Below are positions 46,978 to 56,997 of a stretch of DNA of 64,000 bases, one piece after another (position 1 is the first letter of the stretch; each line of letters begins with the position of its first letter). The position numbers were made by a program, and so were the translations under genes. The notes below the pieces were generated by a model. That model did not search any database. It saw nothing but the letters and a program-made list of their open reading frames with translations, and was not told the origin of the DNA. The stretch comes from Kiloniella laminariae (lineage in GTDB: Bacteria > Pseudomonadota > Alphaproteobacteria > Kiloniellales > Kiloniellaceae): contig NZ_JAPWGY010000005.1 of the NCBI RefSeq assembly GCF_027214005.1, positions 1-64,000 on the forward strand. Reading direction: 5' to 3'.

Positions 46978-47302
46978 CTGTTTCTGCTTTCGGTGTGATT
47001 ACAGAGATATAAAATTATGTATCTTTGCATTCTGCCACGGAATAGTCACAACTACCCCATATTTTTCTTTTTATCTGATAAGATAATCGAGTCAGTATCG
47101 TTCCATCTTGGTTATCATGATAAATCTGTGGTCCTTATCAACTTGTTTCAGCTCTCTGGATTTCTAGGATTTTACTTGAACAGAGAAGCCTGTAATTTAA
47201 AGTTGCCATCATGTTTTGTTAATGTATATCAAGCCCTGTGTCTGTTTACTGCCCAGTTAATAGACTTGAAGTAAAACGTTAAATAAATGGATAGAAATCT
47301 AG
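46978..47302 (+). other. AT-rich intergenic region
   Basis: About 325 bases between divergent genes. It should hold promoters for the small minus-strand gene and for the membrane protein at 47303. An 85-codon frame inside it has no ribosome-binding site and an unnatural composition, so I do not call it. No tRNA, terminator or repeat was seen. Confidence 0.5.
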
Positions 47303-48031
47303 ATGTCTCTTGGTCTGCGTGAAACCCGCCGTCGTCGTTCCCAAACTTTTCGCTGGACTTTGCTCAAGTGGCTTATTGCCCTGATAATGATCGGGGCTGC
47401 TGGATGGTATTCCTATTTGATCGGTAATGATCTTGCAAACAAGGAAGTCAGCAAGCTTCAGAACAAAAACAGAGAGCTTGATCAAACTGTTCAGGAGTTA
47501 ATGGGGCTGCGTGATCAGCTTAATCTTGAGCTCGAAGAAACAAAGCAGGTTTCCGCGGAACTGGAAAGCCGTTATCAGAATGATGTCCCGACCGGGGAAA
47601 TCAAAATTCTGGTAAATGAAATTAATAACAAGCTTGAAAATGGTGTTTCATTAGACCGGATTAAATTTCTGATCAGCACAGCGGCCAAAACTCAAAGCTG
47701 TGATAATGATCCGATTGAAAAGCGTTTCTTTGTCAATACACCCTTTTATACAGGAGCTCATGACAATATCGATTATGCGCGGGGCAGTGTGACAATAACC
47801 GCCCAGGGTGAATCTGCTTATAGTTCTGATGGTAAAGTTGAAGCCTGGTATGATCCGGCGAAGCCAATTGATGTTATCTTTACGCTTCTTGGCGGAGAAC
47901 AGGTGAAGGTTTCCGGAGAATTACCCTTACATAAATCTGTCGTCGTCAATGGCTCGGAATATCGCTTTACACTCAAAGCCGGTGCACGTGGTTTTATGCA
48001 GGCTATCGGCGATCGTTGTGATTATCCGTAA
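47303..48031 (+). CDS. Membrane-anchored coiled-coil protein of unknown function
   Basis: A 242-residue protein. A basic N-terminus (RETRRRRSQ) is followed by one membrane segment (WLIALIMIGAAGWYSYLIG), then a coiled coil (about residues 45-95, rich in Leu, Glu and Lys). The C-terminal periplasmic domain contains DNIDYARGSVTITAQGESAY and two Cys (QSCDND, DRCDYP). The basic N-terminus and single segment suggest the N-terminus stays inside. The next gene begins 36 bases later, so they may be co-expressed. I do not recognise the family. Confidence 0.65.
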   Translation: MSLGLRETRRRRSQTFRWTLLKWLIALIMIGAAGWYSYLIGNDLANKEVSKLQNKNRELDQTVQELMGLRDQLNLELEETKQVSAELESRYQNDVPTGEIKILVNEINNKLENGVSLDRIKFLISTAAKTQSCDNDPIEKRFFVNTPFYTGAHDNIDYARGSVTITAQGESAYSSDGKVEAWYDPAKPIDVIFTLLGGEQVKVSGELPLHKSVVVNGSEYRFTLKAGARGFMQAIGDRCDYP

Positions 48032-48067
48032 ATGCTTTGATGATATTTTCTTCGAGGAACAGCAATA

Positions 48068-48898
48068 ATGCTGCGCGAGGCGTTTGAATATTTTTTTACG
48101 GAGTGTCGTAAAGATTTCAAACGTCTTGGTTACCTTCATGAAGCCATTGCCATCGATGCCCGTTACAGGAGATGTCAAAAAAGCTGGCATGAACATCTGT
48201 CCAAAACAAAGCTGGAGATTCAAAAAGCTGTTGAGGCAACCGAGGGACGTCAACGAATAGTCATTCTCGGAGCAGGGGCGGCGCATGATATTCCGCTGGA
48301 CTATCTGCTTCGTGAATTCAGGCAGGTTGTTCTTGTCGATGTTGTCTTTCTTAAGCCCTTGAGGAAACTTGCACAAAAAACGTCTAATTTGAATCTGGTT
48401 GAAGAGGATGTTACGGGGCTTGCCAACAGAATTACTTCGTTAAAGCCAGGTGTGAAACGGGATCAGTTTCCTCTGCCCCGTCCTCCTGAAAAGCTTCTCG
48501 TTTCCACAGATCTGGTTATTTCCTGTAATCTTTTATCCCAGCTCCCCATTCAAATCAGAAACCATCTTGCCGGGGAGGCTGGAGAACAGGAAAATCCGGC
48601 ACTGGACGACTATTGTCGGCAGGTCATTACCAGCCACCTCGATTGGCTTCCCTGTTTTAATGCGTCAGTGTTGCTCGTAACGGATCTGGAGCGCCTCCTT
48701 TTTCCTGTAAATAAACAAAAGAACCAGGTCGTTCGGGACAATGCTCTTTACGATATTGAACTTACCTCGCAAGGGGTGCAGTGGATCTGGGATATTGCAC
48801 CCAGACCAGAAATAGATCCGGACTATGATTTAAAGCATTTGGTCGGTAGTTTCTTTTTTCCCCGAGGAGAAACTATAGGATTTACACAAGAAAAATAA
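48068..48898 (+). CDS. Methyltransferase-like Rossmann protein of unknown function
   Basis: A 276-residue cytoplasmic protein. RIVILGAGAAHDIPL looks like the glycine-rich loop of a SAM-dependent methyltransferase. QVVLVDVVFLKPL holds an acidic residue at the end of strand two, and TDLVISCNLLSQLP resembles motif IV. The C-terminal part (VQWIWDIAPRPEIDPDYDLKH) is unusual. A methyltransferase role is a fold-level guess. It lies between the membrane coiled-coil gene and tadD. Confidence 0.6.
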   Translation: MLREAFEYFFTECRKDFKRLGYLHEAIAIDARYRRCQKSWHEHLSKTKLEIQKAVEATEGRQRIVILGAGAAHDIPLDYLLREFRQVVLVDVVFLKPLRKLAQKTSNLNLVEEDVTGLANRITSLKPGVKRDQFPLPRPPEKLLVSTDLVISCNLLSQLPIQIRNHLAGEAGEQENPALDDYCRQVITSHLDWLPCFNASVLLVTDLERLLFPVNKQKNQVVRDNALYDIELTSQGVQWIWDIAPRPEIDPDYDLKHLVGSFFFPRGETIGFTQEK

Positions 48899-49009
48899 TG
48901 GTGGCCCCAAGCATAGATCCGTGTGTTGATAATATCCGATGCTTAACCAATACTTAACAGGATCCTCGTTAAGGTAGTACGAATTATCTTTTCTGGTACC
49001 AGTGGGGCT

Positions 49010-49909
49010 ATGTTTATGGATCTCTGTTCTTTTAAACGGACAATATTTCTTGGCTCCGCGATGCTGGCATTAAGCGGCTGCTCGGTGATGAATGATATTT
49101 CCCTGGCTTTCAAGGAGATGACTCAAAAGGGGGCTTCTCCCGAGGAGGGCAGCACCGTAACTTCACATGAAGATGACGTCGATCCAGCAACAGCCGAAGT
49201 CTATAATATTGCAGAAGAAACCTATAAAAGAGGCGATATCAGAACGGCGATTGGTCTTTATCAACGCGCTTTTGAACTGGATCCCTCCAACCCGAGGCCG
49301 ATGATCCGGATAGGAGAGATTCTGATCAGGCAGGGTGAACATCTTGCTGCTGGTCAGGCTTATCGACAGGCATTGGTTGTTGAACCGAAGAATACTGAGG
49401 CCAAGCGTGGCCTGGGTGTCTCTTTTCTCAGCCGGGGGCAGGTTGATCTTGCGATTGAGCAGTTCTCTGAGGGCTTGGCAATTGAAAAAGACAGCAAGCT
49501 CCTGAATGTTATGGGCGTGGCTTACGATAAAAAAGAAGAACGGCAAACAGCCCAGAAATATTACCGGGAAGGGCTTGAGATGGATCCGGATAATTTGACA
49601 TTACGCAGCAATCTCGGGCTGTCCCTTGCACATGCCGGACAGCACAACGAGGCGATAACACTGCTCTATGCTGTTTCAAAAGAACCCAGAGCAACTATCG
49701 CACATCGTCAGATGCTGGCGATGGCTTATACTCTTGCCGGTGATCTGGAAGCAGCAGAACAAACTTCGCGTATTGATATGGATGATGCAGATGTTGCTCA
49801 GCGCATGCGATATTTTGGCAGCCTGAACCCTTCAGAAAGTACGAGTAAAAAGCACCCGACATTGGCCGTTACTGTCGAGGCGATTGAGTCAGAACCTCTA
49901 CCAAATTAG
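49010..49909 (+). CDS. tadD: TadD-like TPR lipoprotein of the Tad pilus
   Basis: A 299-residue lipoprotein with lipobox LSGC (Cys at residue 24) and about five tetratricopeptide repeats. Examples are TYKRGDIRTAIGLYQRAFEL, IRQGEHLAAGQAYRQAL and YRQALVVEPKNTEAKRGLG. TadD proteins act as assembly factors of the Tad/Flp pilus secretin, close to PilF/PilW in kind. It is on the opposite strand to the rest of the locus and converges with tadC. A second in-frame ATG two codons later is also possible. Confidence 0.83.
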   Translation: MFMDLCSFKRTIFLGSAMLALSGCSVMNDISLAFKEMTQKGASPEEGSTVTSHEDDVDPATAEVYNIAEETYKRGDIRTAIGLYQRAFELDPSNPRPMIRIGEILIRQGEHLAAGQAYRQALVVEPKNTEAKRGLGVSFLSRGQVDLAIEQFSEGLAIEKDSKLLNVMGVAYDKKEERQTAQKYYREGLEMDPDNLTLRSNLGLSLAHAGQHNEAITLLYAVSKEPRATIAHRQMLAMAYTLAGDLEAAEQTSRIDMDDADVAQRMRYFGSLNPSESTSKKHPTLAVTVEAIESEPLPN

Positions 49910-49970
49910 CTTTGTATGTGTCTTGACAGTTTGTCGCGCCTGCTTCTTTTTTTATGATCAAGCCATAAAG

Positions 49971-50948
49971 TTACATTCCACCCAAGCCATCAATTGTCCG
50001 CATAACGGCTGGTCCTAGCAAGACGATCATCAGTGGTGGCAGGATAAATATGATCATTGGAACTGTCATAATTGCTGGCAGTCTTGCCGCTTTTTCTTCC
50101 GCTTTTAGCAATCTTTCCTGTCGAAGTTCAGAGCTCATCACCCGTAATGACTGGGCGAGAGGGGTTCCATATCTTTCTGCTTGAATCAATGCGTTTACCA
50201 GGCTTCGCATCATGGGGATTTCTATCCTAAGGGACAAATTCATCAAGGCTTTTTGCCTTTCTTGTAGAAAACCTAACTCCAGAGACGTCAGGCTGAGCTC
50301 GTCCGAAAGTTCTGGGGCAGCTGTAATCATTTCACGAGCTACACGATTAAATGCTGCATCAAGGCTGAGTCCTGCTTCGGTGCAGATTACCATTAAATCC
50401 AGTGCATCTGGCAGGGCTTTTTTTACCAATTCCCGGCGCTTGATTATTGCATTCTTCAACAGGATATCAGGTATTTTTGCCCCGATTAAGGTGACCGTTA
50501 GCAAGGCAAAATTGTTTCCTAGTGGAGGAAAATCTACTGCTTTAAGTACGTAGATATAAAAATAGGCCAGAGTCGCACTGGAAAGGGGGGCAATCAACTT
50601 AAAAAATAGGTGGCGATAAAGTGCCTCCGGGGTTCGCCTTCCTGCCTGGGAAAGCTGAAATGCGTATTTGCTGGCCTGTTCATTTTTTAACAGCTTAAAA
50701 AATTCGACGACCTTCTTCATGTAGGTAGCTGAATTTTCATTACCTCGTTTGCGTTGTGTGGGGGTCAGGTAATCTCCGCGCATTGCTTTGCGCAGATCAG
50801 ATAGCTCTTTTGCTTTTTTGCTGCTTGGATCTTTCTCAATCAAAGAGAACCAGAGCGCTAAAAAGATTGTCAGGACGGAAAGAGACGCCCCGAGAACGAT
50901 GAACTCGTCTTCGGTAAATCCGGCAGGTATGAAATCAGACAGATTCAT
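49971..50948 (-). CDS. tadC: Tad pilus inner-membrane protein TadC
   Basis: A 325-residue type II secretion F (T2SSF) protein that forms part of the inner-membrane platform. It has an N-terminal membrane segment, a cytoplasmic helical domain containing ALDLMVICTEAGLSLDAAFNRVA, and two C-terminal segments (PAIMTVPMIIFILPPLMIVLLGPA). Its ATG overlaps the tadB stop by four bases. Last gene of the minus-strand Tad run. Confidence 0.92.
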   Translation of the reverse strand: MNLSDFIPAGFTEDEFIVLGASLSVLTIFLALWFSLIEKDPSSKKAKELSDLRKAMRGDYLTPTQRKRGNENSATYMKKVVEFFKLLKNEQASKYAFQLSQAGRRTPEALYRHLFFKLIAPLSSATLAYFYIYVLKAVDFPPLGNNFALLTVTLIGAKIPDILLKNAIIKRRELVKKALPDALDLMVICTEAGLSLDAAFNRVAREMITAAPELSDELSLTSLELGFLQERQKALMNLSLRIEIPMMRSLVNALIQAERYGTPLAQSLRVMSSELRQERLLKAEEKAARLPAIMTVPMIIFILPPLMIVLLGPAVMRTIDGLGGM

Positions 50949-51961
50949 ATCTCAAATTTCACCATTTTATACATAATACCACTACCCAATGCGATCATGA
51001 AAAGACCAAAAGCGACTGCTGCCTGTCCTCTGGGATCTGTAAACAGTTCGATTGCATAGGATGGGGTCATCAGATAAATGATTACAAACATGATAAAGGG
51101 CAGGGAACCAATAATATATGCCGAGGCTCTTGCTTCTGAGGAAAGTGCCTTGATTTTCAGCTTCATCTGTTTTCTTTTACGGAGGATATCTGAAAGATTG
51201 GCAAGAGTTTCAGCTAGATTCCCCCCGGTTTCGGTCTGAATTGACAGGGCGACTGTAAAAAACTGAAACTCCTGTAAACCAATACGATATTGAGCTCGCT
51301 CCAGCTCTTGGGGGAGTTTGCCTCCTAATTTTACACCGTCGGTAACAGCTGCCAATTCCGATCCGACCGGTGCAGAAATTTCGTCTCCTGCATTTTTGAT
51401 CGCTTCGGTTATGGGCAGACCTGCTCTCAGGCCGCGAACCATCAGATCTATTGCATCCGGGAATAGTTCCAGAAATTTGTTCTGCCGCCTGTTTTTCATG
51501 ACATAGAGTACGAAATGGGGGAAACCAAAACCAATTGCAAACCCCATTAATATACTGAATATAAGAGGGCGAGATGAAAAAACGTTTATAACGGCAATTG
51601 CAGAAATCGTTAGCATAATTGAGATAAGTAACAGTCGGCCCAGATTTGGTTCCAGGCCAGCCTTTTGCATTTTTGCTCTCAATAATTCCGGACGTGGTGT
51701 CAGATTTTGAACGATTTTGTCCAGAGTTGGATTGCCGCTGCCGCCCATGTTCCTTCTTATACTGATATTGGCAGCCGCGGTTGAGCGTCCATCAGCTGCC
51801 TTGTGTATTACTCTTTCCAGCCTTGTCCTGGAAATATCACTTGATGGCTTCAGTATAAAAAAAAGAATGATTAACAGAACAAACATTACCCCGGACAGCA
51901 AGGTAAGGAGCGCGATATCAGATACCTGACCATTTAGGATCTGTGTCAGGAATTCATTCAT
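50945..51961 (-). CDS. tadB: Tad pilus inner-membrane protein TadB
   Basis: A 338-residue T2SSF-type platform protein that pairs with TadC. The family domain includes PDAIDLMVRGLRAGLPITEAI and SIQTETGGNLAETLANLSDILRKR. Membrane segments flank it at both ends. Its start overlaps the cpaF stop and its end overlaps the tadC start, each by four bases. Confidence 0.93.
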   Translation of the reverse strand: MNEFLTQILNGQVSDIALLTLLSGVMFVLLIILFFILKPSSDISRTRLERVIHKAADGRSTAAANISIRRNMGGSGNPTLDKIVQNLTPRPELLRAKMQKAGLEPNLGRLLLISIMLTISAIAVINVFSSRPLIFSILMGFAIGFGFPHFVLYVMKNRRQNKFLELFPDAIDLMVRGLRAGLPITEAIKNAGDEISAPVGSELAAVTDGVKLGGKLPQELERAQYRIGLQEFQFFTVALSIQTETGGNLAETLANLSDILRKRKQMKLKIKALSSEARASAYIIGSLPFIMFVIIYLMTPSYAIELFTDPRGQAAVAFGLFMIALGSGIMYKMVKFEI

Positions 51962-53589
51962 CCCATAGCTTCCATCAGATGTTTGCCGAGGTTGTAATAT
52001 TCTGCTTTAGGCATGAAGTAAGGCCGTAATCCGGTAGAGGTGAATTCCCCATAAAGATTACCATTCTCATCTTCGCCTTTAAATTCGAAGGTAAAGAGAT
52101 CCTGGGTCGTAACAATATCGCCTTCCATACCAATGATTTCGGTAATGTGGGTAATGCGACGCATACCGTCCCGCATACGCGATACCTGGATAACCATATC
52201 CAGAGCATCAGAAATCTGGGTGCGTACTGCTTTGGCCGGAAGGTTGATACCAGCAAGGCCAATCATGTTTTCGAGACGGGTTAAAGCCTCACGGGGCCTG
52301 TTTGCATGGATGGTTCCCAAGGATCCATCGTGGCCTGTATTCATGGCCTGAAGCATGTCAACAGCTTCAGATCCACGGATCTCGCCAAGTATAATCCGGT
52401 CAGGCCGCATACGCAGTGAGTTTTTAACCAGATCCCTCATCGTTATTGCGCCTTCGCCTTCTAGATTGGGCGGTCGTGTTTCCAAGCGTACCACATGTGG
52501 CTGCTGAAGTTGCAGTTCAGCGGCATCCTCAATCGTGACAATGCGCTCACCATGGTCAATCAGTTGAGAAAGCGCATTGAGCAGGGTGGTTTTCCCAGAG
52601 CCAGTTCCGCCCGAAATCAAGATGTTCAGCCTGGATCGGGCAGCGATTTTCATCACCGTCGCCATGCTCGGAGATATATTGTTCTGCTTTCGCATGATAT
52701 CGAGCGTGATGCTTTTTGCGGAAAATTTCCGGATGGAAATCGAAGAACCATCAATAGCCAGAGGCGGGATGATAATATTGACACGACTTCCATCTGCGAG
52801 TCGGGCATCGCAAAGCGGTGTGGTTTCATCAACTCTGCGGCCAACATGGGCAACAATACGGCGGGCAATATTCATGACGTGATCGTTGTCACGAAACTTC
52901 ACGTCCGTAAGTTGGAGCTTTCCGCCCTTTTCAATGTAAACCTGATAAGGGCCATTGACCATAATATCGGTAATACCTTCATCGGCCAGAAGCGGTTCAA
53001 GGGGACCGAGACCAAGCATATCTGCCAGGATCAATTCTATTACTGCAGCCTTTTCGGGCGCGTTGAGGGTGATTTTATCCTCAAAAAGAATCTCACTGAC
53101 GATCTCACCAAGTTGGCTTGTCAGTTCATCTCTGGGTAACCGTGACGCTGCGGAAATGTCCAGACGATCCATGACTTTGGGCTGGATAATTTTCTTTGCT
53201 TCTTCGACAGTATCAGAAGCTGAACTGGCCTTGGATTCGTTGCGTTTTCCGGATGGTTTCGGGCGCGTTGAGGGGTGAGGTCTTTGCTCGAAATTGGTAA
53301 GAGAAGGAACAGGAACTTGTTCGGCTTCTGCAGTGATTTCATTTTTTGTCTGAGAGTTTTTGAGATACCAGGAAATCAAGTCCGTTATCAAGGCGCGGCG
53401 TTGAAGAAGATTGAGATGACTTTTCTTGCTTTCCAGCTCTTCGGTCACTATCTGCCCAATCTTCAGGCTTAGCTCGGGGCGGGACATCTCTGTGGCTGAT
53501 TGTTGTGGAAGTATTGATAACAACAGCTCTTTCAGTATTCCATCCTGGTCCTCGTCGCTGTGATTGACTGTAACGTTTTCCTGATTCAT
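51958..53589 (-). CDS. cpaF: Tad pilus assembly ATPase CpaF/TadA
   Basis: The hexameric secretion ATPase that drives pilus assembly, 543 residues. Walker A is GGTGSGKTT at about 327-335. The Asp-box region is [14 protein letters not shown] and the Walker B region is [18 protein letters not shown], followed by [20 protein letters not shown]. The first 130 residues form a low-complexity, charged N-terminal extension with Pro/Lys/Ser, larger than in many CpaF proteins. Flanked by cpaE and tadB with four-base overlaps. Confidence 0.95.
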   Translation of the reverse strand: MNQENVTVNHSDEDQDGILKELLLSILPQQSATEMSRPELSLKIGQIVTEELESKKSHLNLLQRRALITDLISWYLKNSQTKNEITAEAEQVPVPSLTNFEQRPHPSTRPKPSGKRNESKASSASDTVEEAKKIIQPKVMDRLDISAASRLPRDELTSQLGEIVSEILFEDKITLNAPEKAAVIELILADMLGLGPLEPLLADEGITDIMVNGPYQVYIEKGGKLQLTDVKFRDNDHVMNIARRIVAHVGRRVDETTPLCDARLADGSRVNIIIPPLAIDGSSISIRKFSAKSITLDIMRKQNNISPSMATVMKIAARSRLNILISGGTGSGKTTLLNALSQLIDHGERIVTIEDAAELQLQQPHVVRLETRPPNLEGEGAITMRDLVKNSLRMRPDRIILGEIRGSEAVDMLQAMNTGHDGSLGTIHANRPREALTRLENMIGLAGINLPAKAVRTQISDALDMVIQVSRMRDGMRRITHITEIIGMEGDIVTTQDLFTFEFKGEDENGNLYGEFTSTGLRPYFMPKAEYYNLGKHLMEAMG

Positions 53590-54836
53590 TTTTTTCGTCC
53601 CACCATTTTAAACCAGGATGTTTTTTTATTATTGGCCGACACGTCAGGGGCAATTTCTTTGGCAAGAGCAAAGAGTGCCTTGGACATCTTTGATTTTGTA
53701 TCAATTGCAACGGCCGGTTTCCCGGTATTGGCTGCCTTGATTGACAGTTTTATATCATCGGGAATGTTGGCGATAATTTTTGTGCCAAGTGCCTTTTCGA
53801 ATTCAGCTGGAGGCATCGCAGTTACAGGGCCCCCTGTTTTATTGGCGACAATTAACAGCTTACAGCTGGAATTGATTGTTTTGATTGCACTTTGTGTCCT
53901 GATACAGTCGCGGAGGCTGGGGAGACTGTAGTCTGTTACAAGAATAATTGTACCGACTTCAGATAATATGCTTTTCCTCAGCTTTACGGCTGTACGGGGG
54001 ACGTCGATAATCAGTTGGCTGTGTTCTCTGGCGAGAGCCTCCATCAAAATGGCAATACCATCAGGAGAAAACGAGATGTCTTCTGTCAGGTTCTCTTCTG
54101 TAGCCATAACGGCAAGATTATCTGATAGCTTGGCTGTCGTGCTGGAAATGAAGAGGCTGTCAAGACGTTCAGGTTTTTCCAGTGCCTCACGTAAACCGCG
54201 TGTTGGCTCTACATCAAGTGCCAAAGCAATTGTGCCGAATTCTATATCCATATCAAGCAGGGCTGTTTTACAGTTTAATTGATCAGATAATACCCAGGCA
54301 AGATTAACGGCTATAGTACTGGCGCCGACGCCCCCACGGGCACCAATAACAACTGTTTTATTGTTATTTCCGGTTACTTGAAGGCTGTTTTCACGATCCC
54401 GATTGGCCTCTTCCGCTCTTTCGGCCTTGTGGAACGCCGCGAGCAGGGTTTTTTCTGTGAGAGGCTTAAGCAGGTAGTCCGTGAGACCAATTTCAATCAT
54501 TTCGCGGTAAAAGCCGATATCATTGATCGCGCCTACTGCAATCGCCTTGGTTCCTTCGGGGAGAGCGGCCACCAGGGAGAAAATTGATGTTGCGGCAGAA
54601 AGTTCATCGTTGCCAATATCTATGACGAGGTATCTCGGCGCAGGGTTGTCTGCCAGATAGGACATCGCGTCATGACATTCCCCGTCTCTTACTTCGGCAG
54701 GGTAACCAAGCTGTCTTGAGATTGACAAGGTGACATCATGGGTCTGTCCATCGCCAACGAATGCAACCAGTTCAGGTGCCGAAACGGGCTCTGTATCCAG
54801 ATCGTTAAAAATATCGTCAATTTTACTGGCTGGCAT
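53586..54836 (-). CDS. cpaE: Tad pilus localisation protein CpaE/TadZ
   Basis: A 416-residue ParA/MinD-like protein that localises the pilus machinery. The N-terminal part is a receiver-like domain (LVAFVGDGQTHDVTL, YLVIDIGNDELSAA). The C-terminal part is the ATPase, with a degenerate Walker A reading GARGGVGAST that has Ala where Lys is normal, as in several CpaE/TadZ proteins. The ATG at 54836 overlaps the end of cpaD by 14 bases. A longer start would add 15 residues without support. Confidence 0.9.
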   Translation of the reverse strand: MPASKIDDIFNDLDTEPVSAPELVAFVGDGQTHDVTLSISRQLGYPAEVRDGECHDAMSYLADNPAPRYLVIDIGNDELSAATSIFSLVAALPEGTKAIAVGAINDIGFYREMIEIGLTDYLLKPLTEKTLLAAFHKAERAEEANRDRENSLQVTGNNNKTVVIGARGGVGASTIAVNLAWVLSDQLNCKTALLDMDIEFGTIALALDVEPTRGLREALEKPERLDSLFISSTTAKLSDNLAVMATEENLTEDISFSPDGIAILMEALAREHSQLIIDVPRTAVKLRKSILSEVGTIILVTDYSLPSLRDCIRTQSAIKTINSSCKLLIVANKTGGPVTAMPPAEFEKALGTKIIANIPDDIKLSIKAANTGKPAVAIDTKSKMSKALFALAKEIAPDVSANNKKTSWFKMVGRKK

Positions 54837-55590
54837 TGTTGTTGCTCTGCCCTCCAAGAGAAGTCCCACTGGTCGTCGCAAGATCAGAAGTCAAGGCTTT
54901 GACTTCACCTCGGCGGTAGCGATCTATTCCGAGTGTTACAGATGTTGAATCAGGAGAAGACAACGGCCTTGAACCGTCCAGGGCTTCAGGAGAAACGACC
55001 ATGTTTGCCAAGTTGGCTTCCTGACTGCAGCCAAAAGTACCTCTGTGAGGCCGCGCCCCCTCGGGAGGAACCGGGACATGACAATCTGGGGCGACAATAA
55101 TTTTTCGATGTATCAGAATCGCACTGTTATAACGAATGGGGTCAAGAATGGCTACTGGCCTGCTGGTCGTAGAGCTGTTGAGCCCCATTTCTGTTAAAGA
55201 TCGAGAAATAATGGAAATCGCCTGTTGGGATTCAGGGGTTTTTTTGCCCTTGGTATTGTACAGCCCGTCAAGCACAAGTTCATCCGCACTGGTAATGTTA
55301 TATCTTCTTACAACGTCCTGAAGTTCTTGTTGCAGTCGAGTAATATTGATTTGATCTTGCGCAGGAATAAAAAAACCTTCTGAGGCGATATAGCTATAGC
55401 TCTTGGCTCTTTGGGGGGAGGGTAGTGGGCGCCATCGCCCGGTATCCATGAAGTTTGTTCCAGCCTGGACGATTTGTTTCTCAGGAGAAATCGTTTGATA
55501 GCCCTGTTCAGAAGTGCAGGCGAACAGAAGGGTGACTGCTAACGCAGAAAAAGAGAGAGGAATAACGGGTAGGTGAGCTTTAATAAACAT
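54823..55590 (-). CDS. cpaD: Tad pilus lipoprotein CpaD
   Basis: A 255-residue lipoprotein of the CpaD family, with lipobox LFAC (Cys at residue 25). It has the conserved C-terminal region FGCSQEANLANMVVSPEAL. The N-terminal domain holds the VVRRYNITSADELVLDG segment. It is thought to stabilise the secretin at the outer membrane. It follows cpaC after three bases. Confidence 0.9.
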   Translation of the reverse strand: MFIKAHLPVIPLSFSALAVTLLFACTSEQGYQTISPEKQIVQAGTNFMDTGRWRPLPSPQRAKSYSYIASEGFFIPAQDQINITRLQQELQDVVRRYNITSADELVLDGLYNTKGKKTPESQQAISIISRSLTEMGLNSSTTSRPVAILDPIRYNSAILIHRKIIVAPDCHVPVPPEGARPHRGTFGCSQEANLANMVVSPEALDGSRPLSSPDSTSVTLGIDRYRRGEVKALTSDLATTSGTSLGGQSNNNASQ

Positions 55591-55593
55591 CGG

Positions 55594-56997
55594 TCACTCC
55601 ACAATAAAAGTGGGTTCTGAGTGAAACAGGTTGGTTTCTTCTCTGTCTTCCCCTCCATTAGTGGGGGCATTAGTTGAAGGCCCCGCCAGCCGTGATGGAG
55701 CTTCGGTTAACACGTTTTCCTTTGTGTAGGGATCCGTTGGCAGGGCAATCGGTCTGTTCGAGGGGGTTACCAAATAAGGGGTAACCACGATAACAAGTTC
55801 ACTTTCATTGTTCTGAAATCGCTCGCTTTTAAATAATCGACCGAGAATTGGGATATCTCCAAGCCCAGGAACTTTGCTGGTGACTTGAGTTTGATTGTTC
55901 AGAATCAGGCCTGCAATGGCAAAGCTTTGGCCAGAACCAAGGTCTACTGTCGTTTCTGCTCTTCGGGTTGAAAGGGCAGGGATCTCCAGATCGCCAAGAA
56001 TGACAGCGCCATCCGATGATAGTTGACTGACTTCAGGTCTCACCCGAAGGGAGATCCTGTTCTCTCCAATAATGGTGGGGGTAAAGGCGAGGCTGACCCC
56101 AAATTCTTTGAATTCAATTGTGATTACCCGATTGCCTTCGTCAACTTCCTGACCGACAGGAACCGGAAACTCCCCTCCTGCAAGAAAGGTTGCGGTTTCT
56201 CCCGAAACGGCGGTTAGGTTTGGTTCGGCGAGAATGGTCACCAACTCATCCTGTGCCAAAGCATCAATTAGAACATCAAGGTTGAAATACTTTCCTACAG
56301 TGGAGGTGATCCCGAGAAAGTTTGGTGGGGTTGTAGCAAGAACGGTTGATGTTGTTGTCGTTAGGGGGATCGTGGTCGTGCCGTCGTTAAAGCTTGTAAG
56401 GGACCAGTTGAAACCGAACTGATCTATGACCTCATTTCTTACTTCAGCAATTCGTACTCTCAGATGGACTTGATCGGATGCTGCAATATTCATTTGCGAA
56501 ATAATTCGTTCTGTTTCCGGGTCGATAAAACGTGCTGCTATGCGACCTGCATTATCGACATCGACCAGGTTTTTGACTTCACCGGTCAAAAGAATTCCGC
56601 TTGTGATTGATGTTGCCTCTATATTGTTGCCTGGAATAGCCTTTTCTAGCGCTTCATCAAGTGCTGCCAGATTGTGTGAGACTTTGATCGGAATGCTGGC
56701 GATGACCTGATCAGCACCATCAACAGCAAAAAGTGATGTTGTTCCTGATTTTATACCAAAGACATAGACTAACCGAGCTGACTTTACATTGAGATCAGCT
56801 ACAGCGGGGTTAGCAATGAAAATATTGGATGCGGCCCGGGGGAGTTTGATTAATTTACCTTCACCGATCTCTATTTTGATAGCTTCAGAGTCAGCTTCGA
56901 TTGTCTGGACGCTTTGTTGCGATAAAGCTGTGGTAGACAGAAATCCGAAAAAGATAAGTGAAATAATAAACAGGGATTTCTTGAGTGACTGGATCAT
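55594..56997 (-). CDS. cpaC: Tad pilus outer-membrane secretin CpaC/RcpA
   Basis: A 467-residue secretin that forms the outer-membrane channel. A signal peptide precedes a N0/BON-like start (AIKIEIGEGKLIKLPRAA, VYVFGIKSGTTSLFAVDG). The secretin domain includes VRIAEVRNEVIDQFGFNW, LAGGEFPVPVG, SLRVRPEVSQL and VPGLGDIPILGRLFKS. Its start overlaps the cpaB stop by four bases. Confidence 0.94.
   Translation of the reverse strand: MIQSLKKSLFIISLIFFGFLSTTALSQQSVQTIEADSEAIKIEIGEGKLIKLPRAASNIFIANPAVADLNVKSARLVYVFGIKSGTTSLFAVDGADQVIASIPIKVSHNLAALDEALEKAIPGNNIEATSITSGILLTGEVKNLVDVDNAGRIAARFIDPETERIISQMNIAASDQVHLRVRIAEVRNEVIDQFGFNWSLTSFNDGTTTIPLTTTTSTVLATTPPNFLGITSTVGKYFNLDVLIDALAQDELVTILAEPNLTAVSGETATFLAGGEFPVPVGQEVDEGNRVITIEFKEFGVSLAFTPTIIGENRISLRVRPEVSQLSSDGAVILGDLEIPALSTRRAETTVDLGSGQSFAIAGLILNNQTQVTSKVPGLGDIPILGRLFKSERFQNNESELVIVVTPYLVTPSNRPIALPTDPYTKENVLTEAPSRLAGPSTNAPTNGGEDREETNLFHSEPTFIVE

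Noticed and set aside
47017-47274. An 85-codon plus-strand frame in the AT-rich gap before the membrane protein
   Set aside because: There is no ribosome-binding site and its amino-acid make-up is that of random AT-rich DNA.
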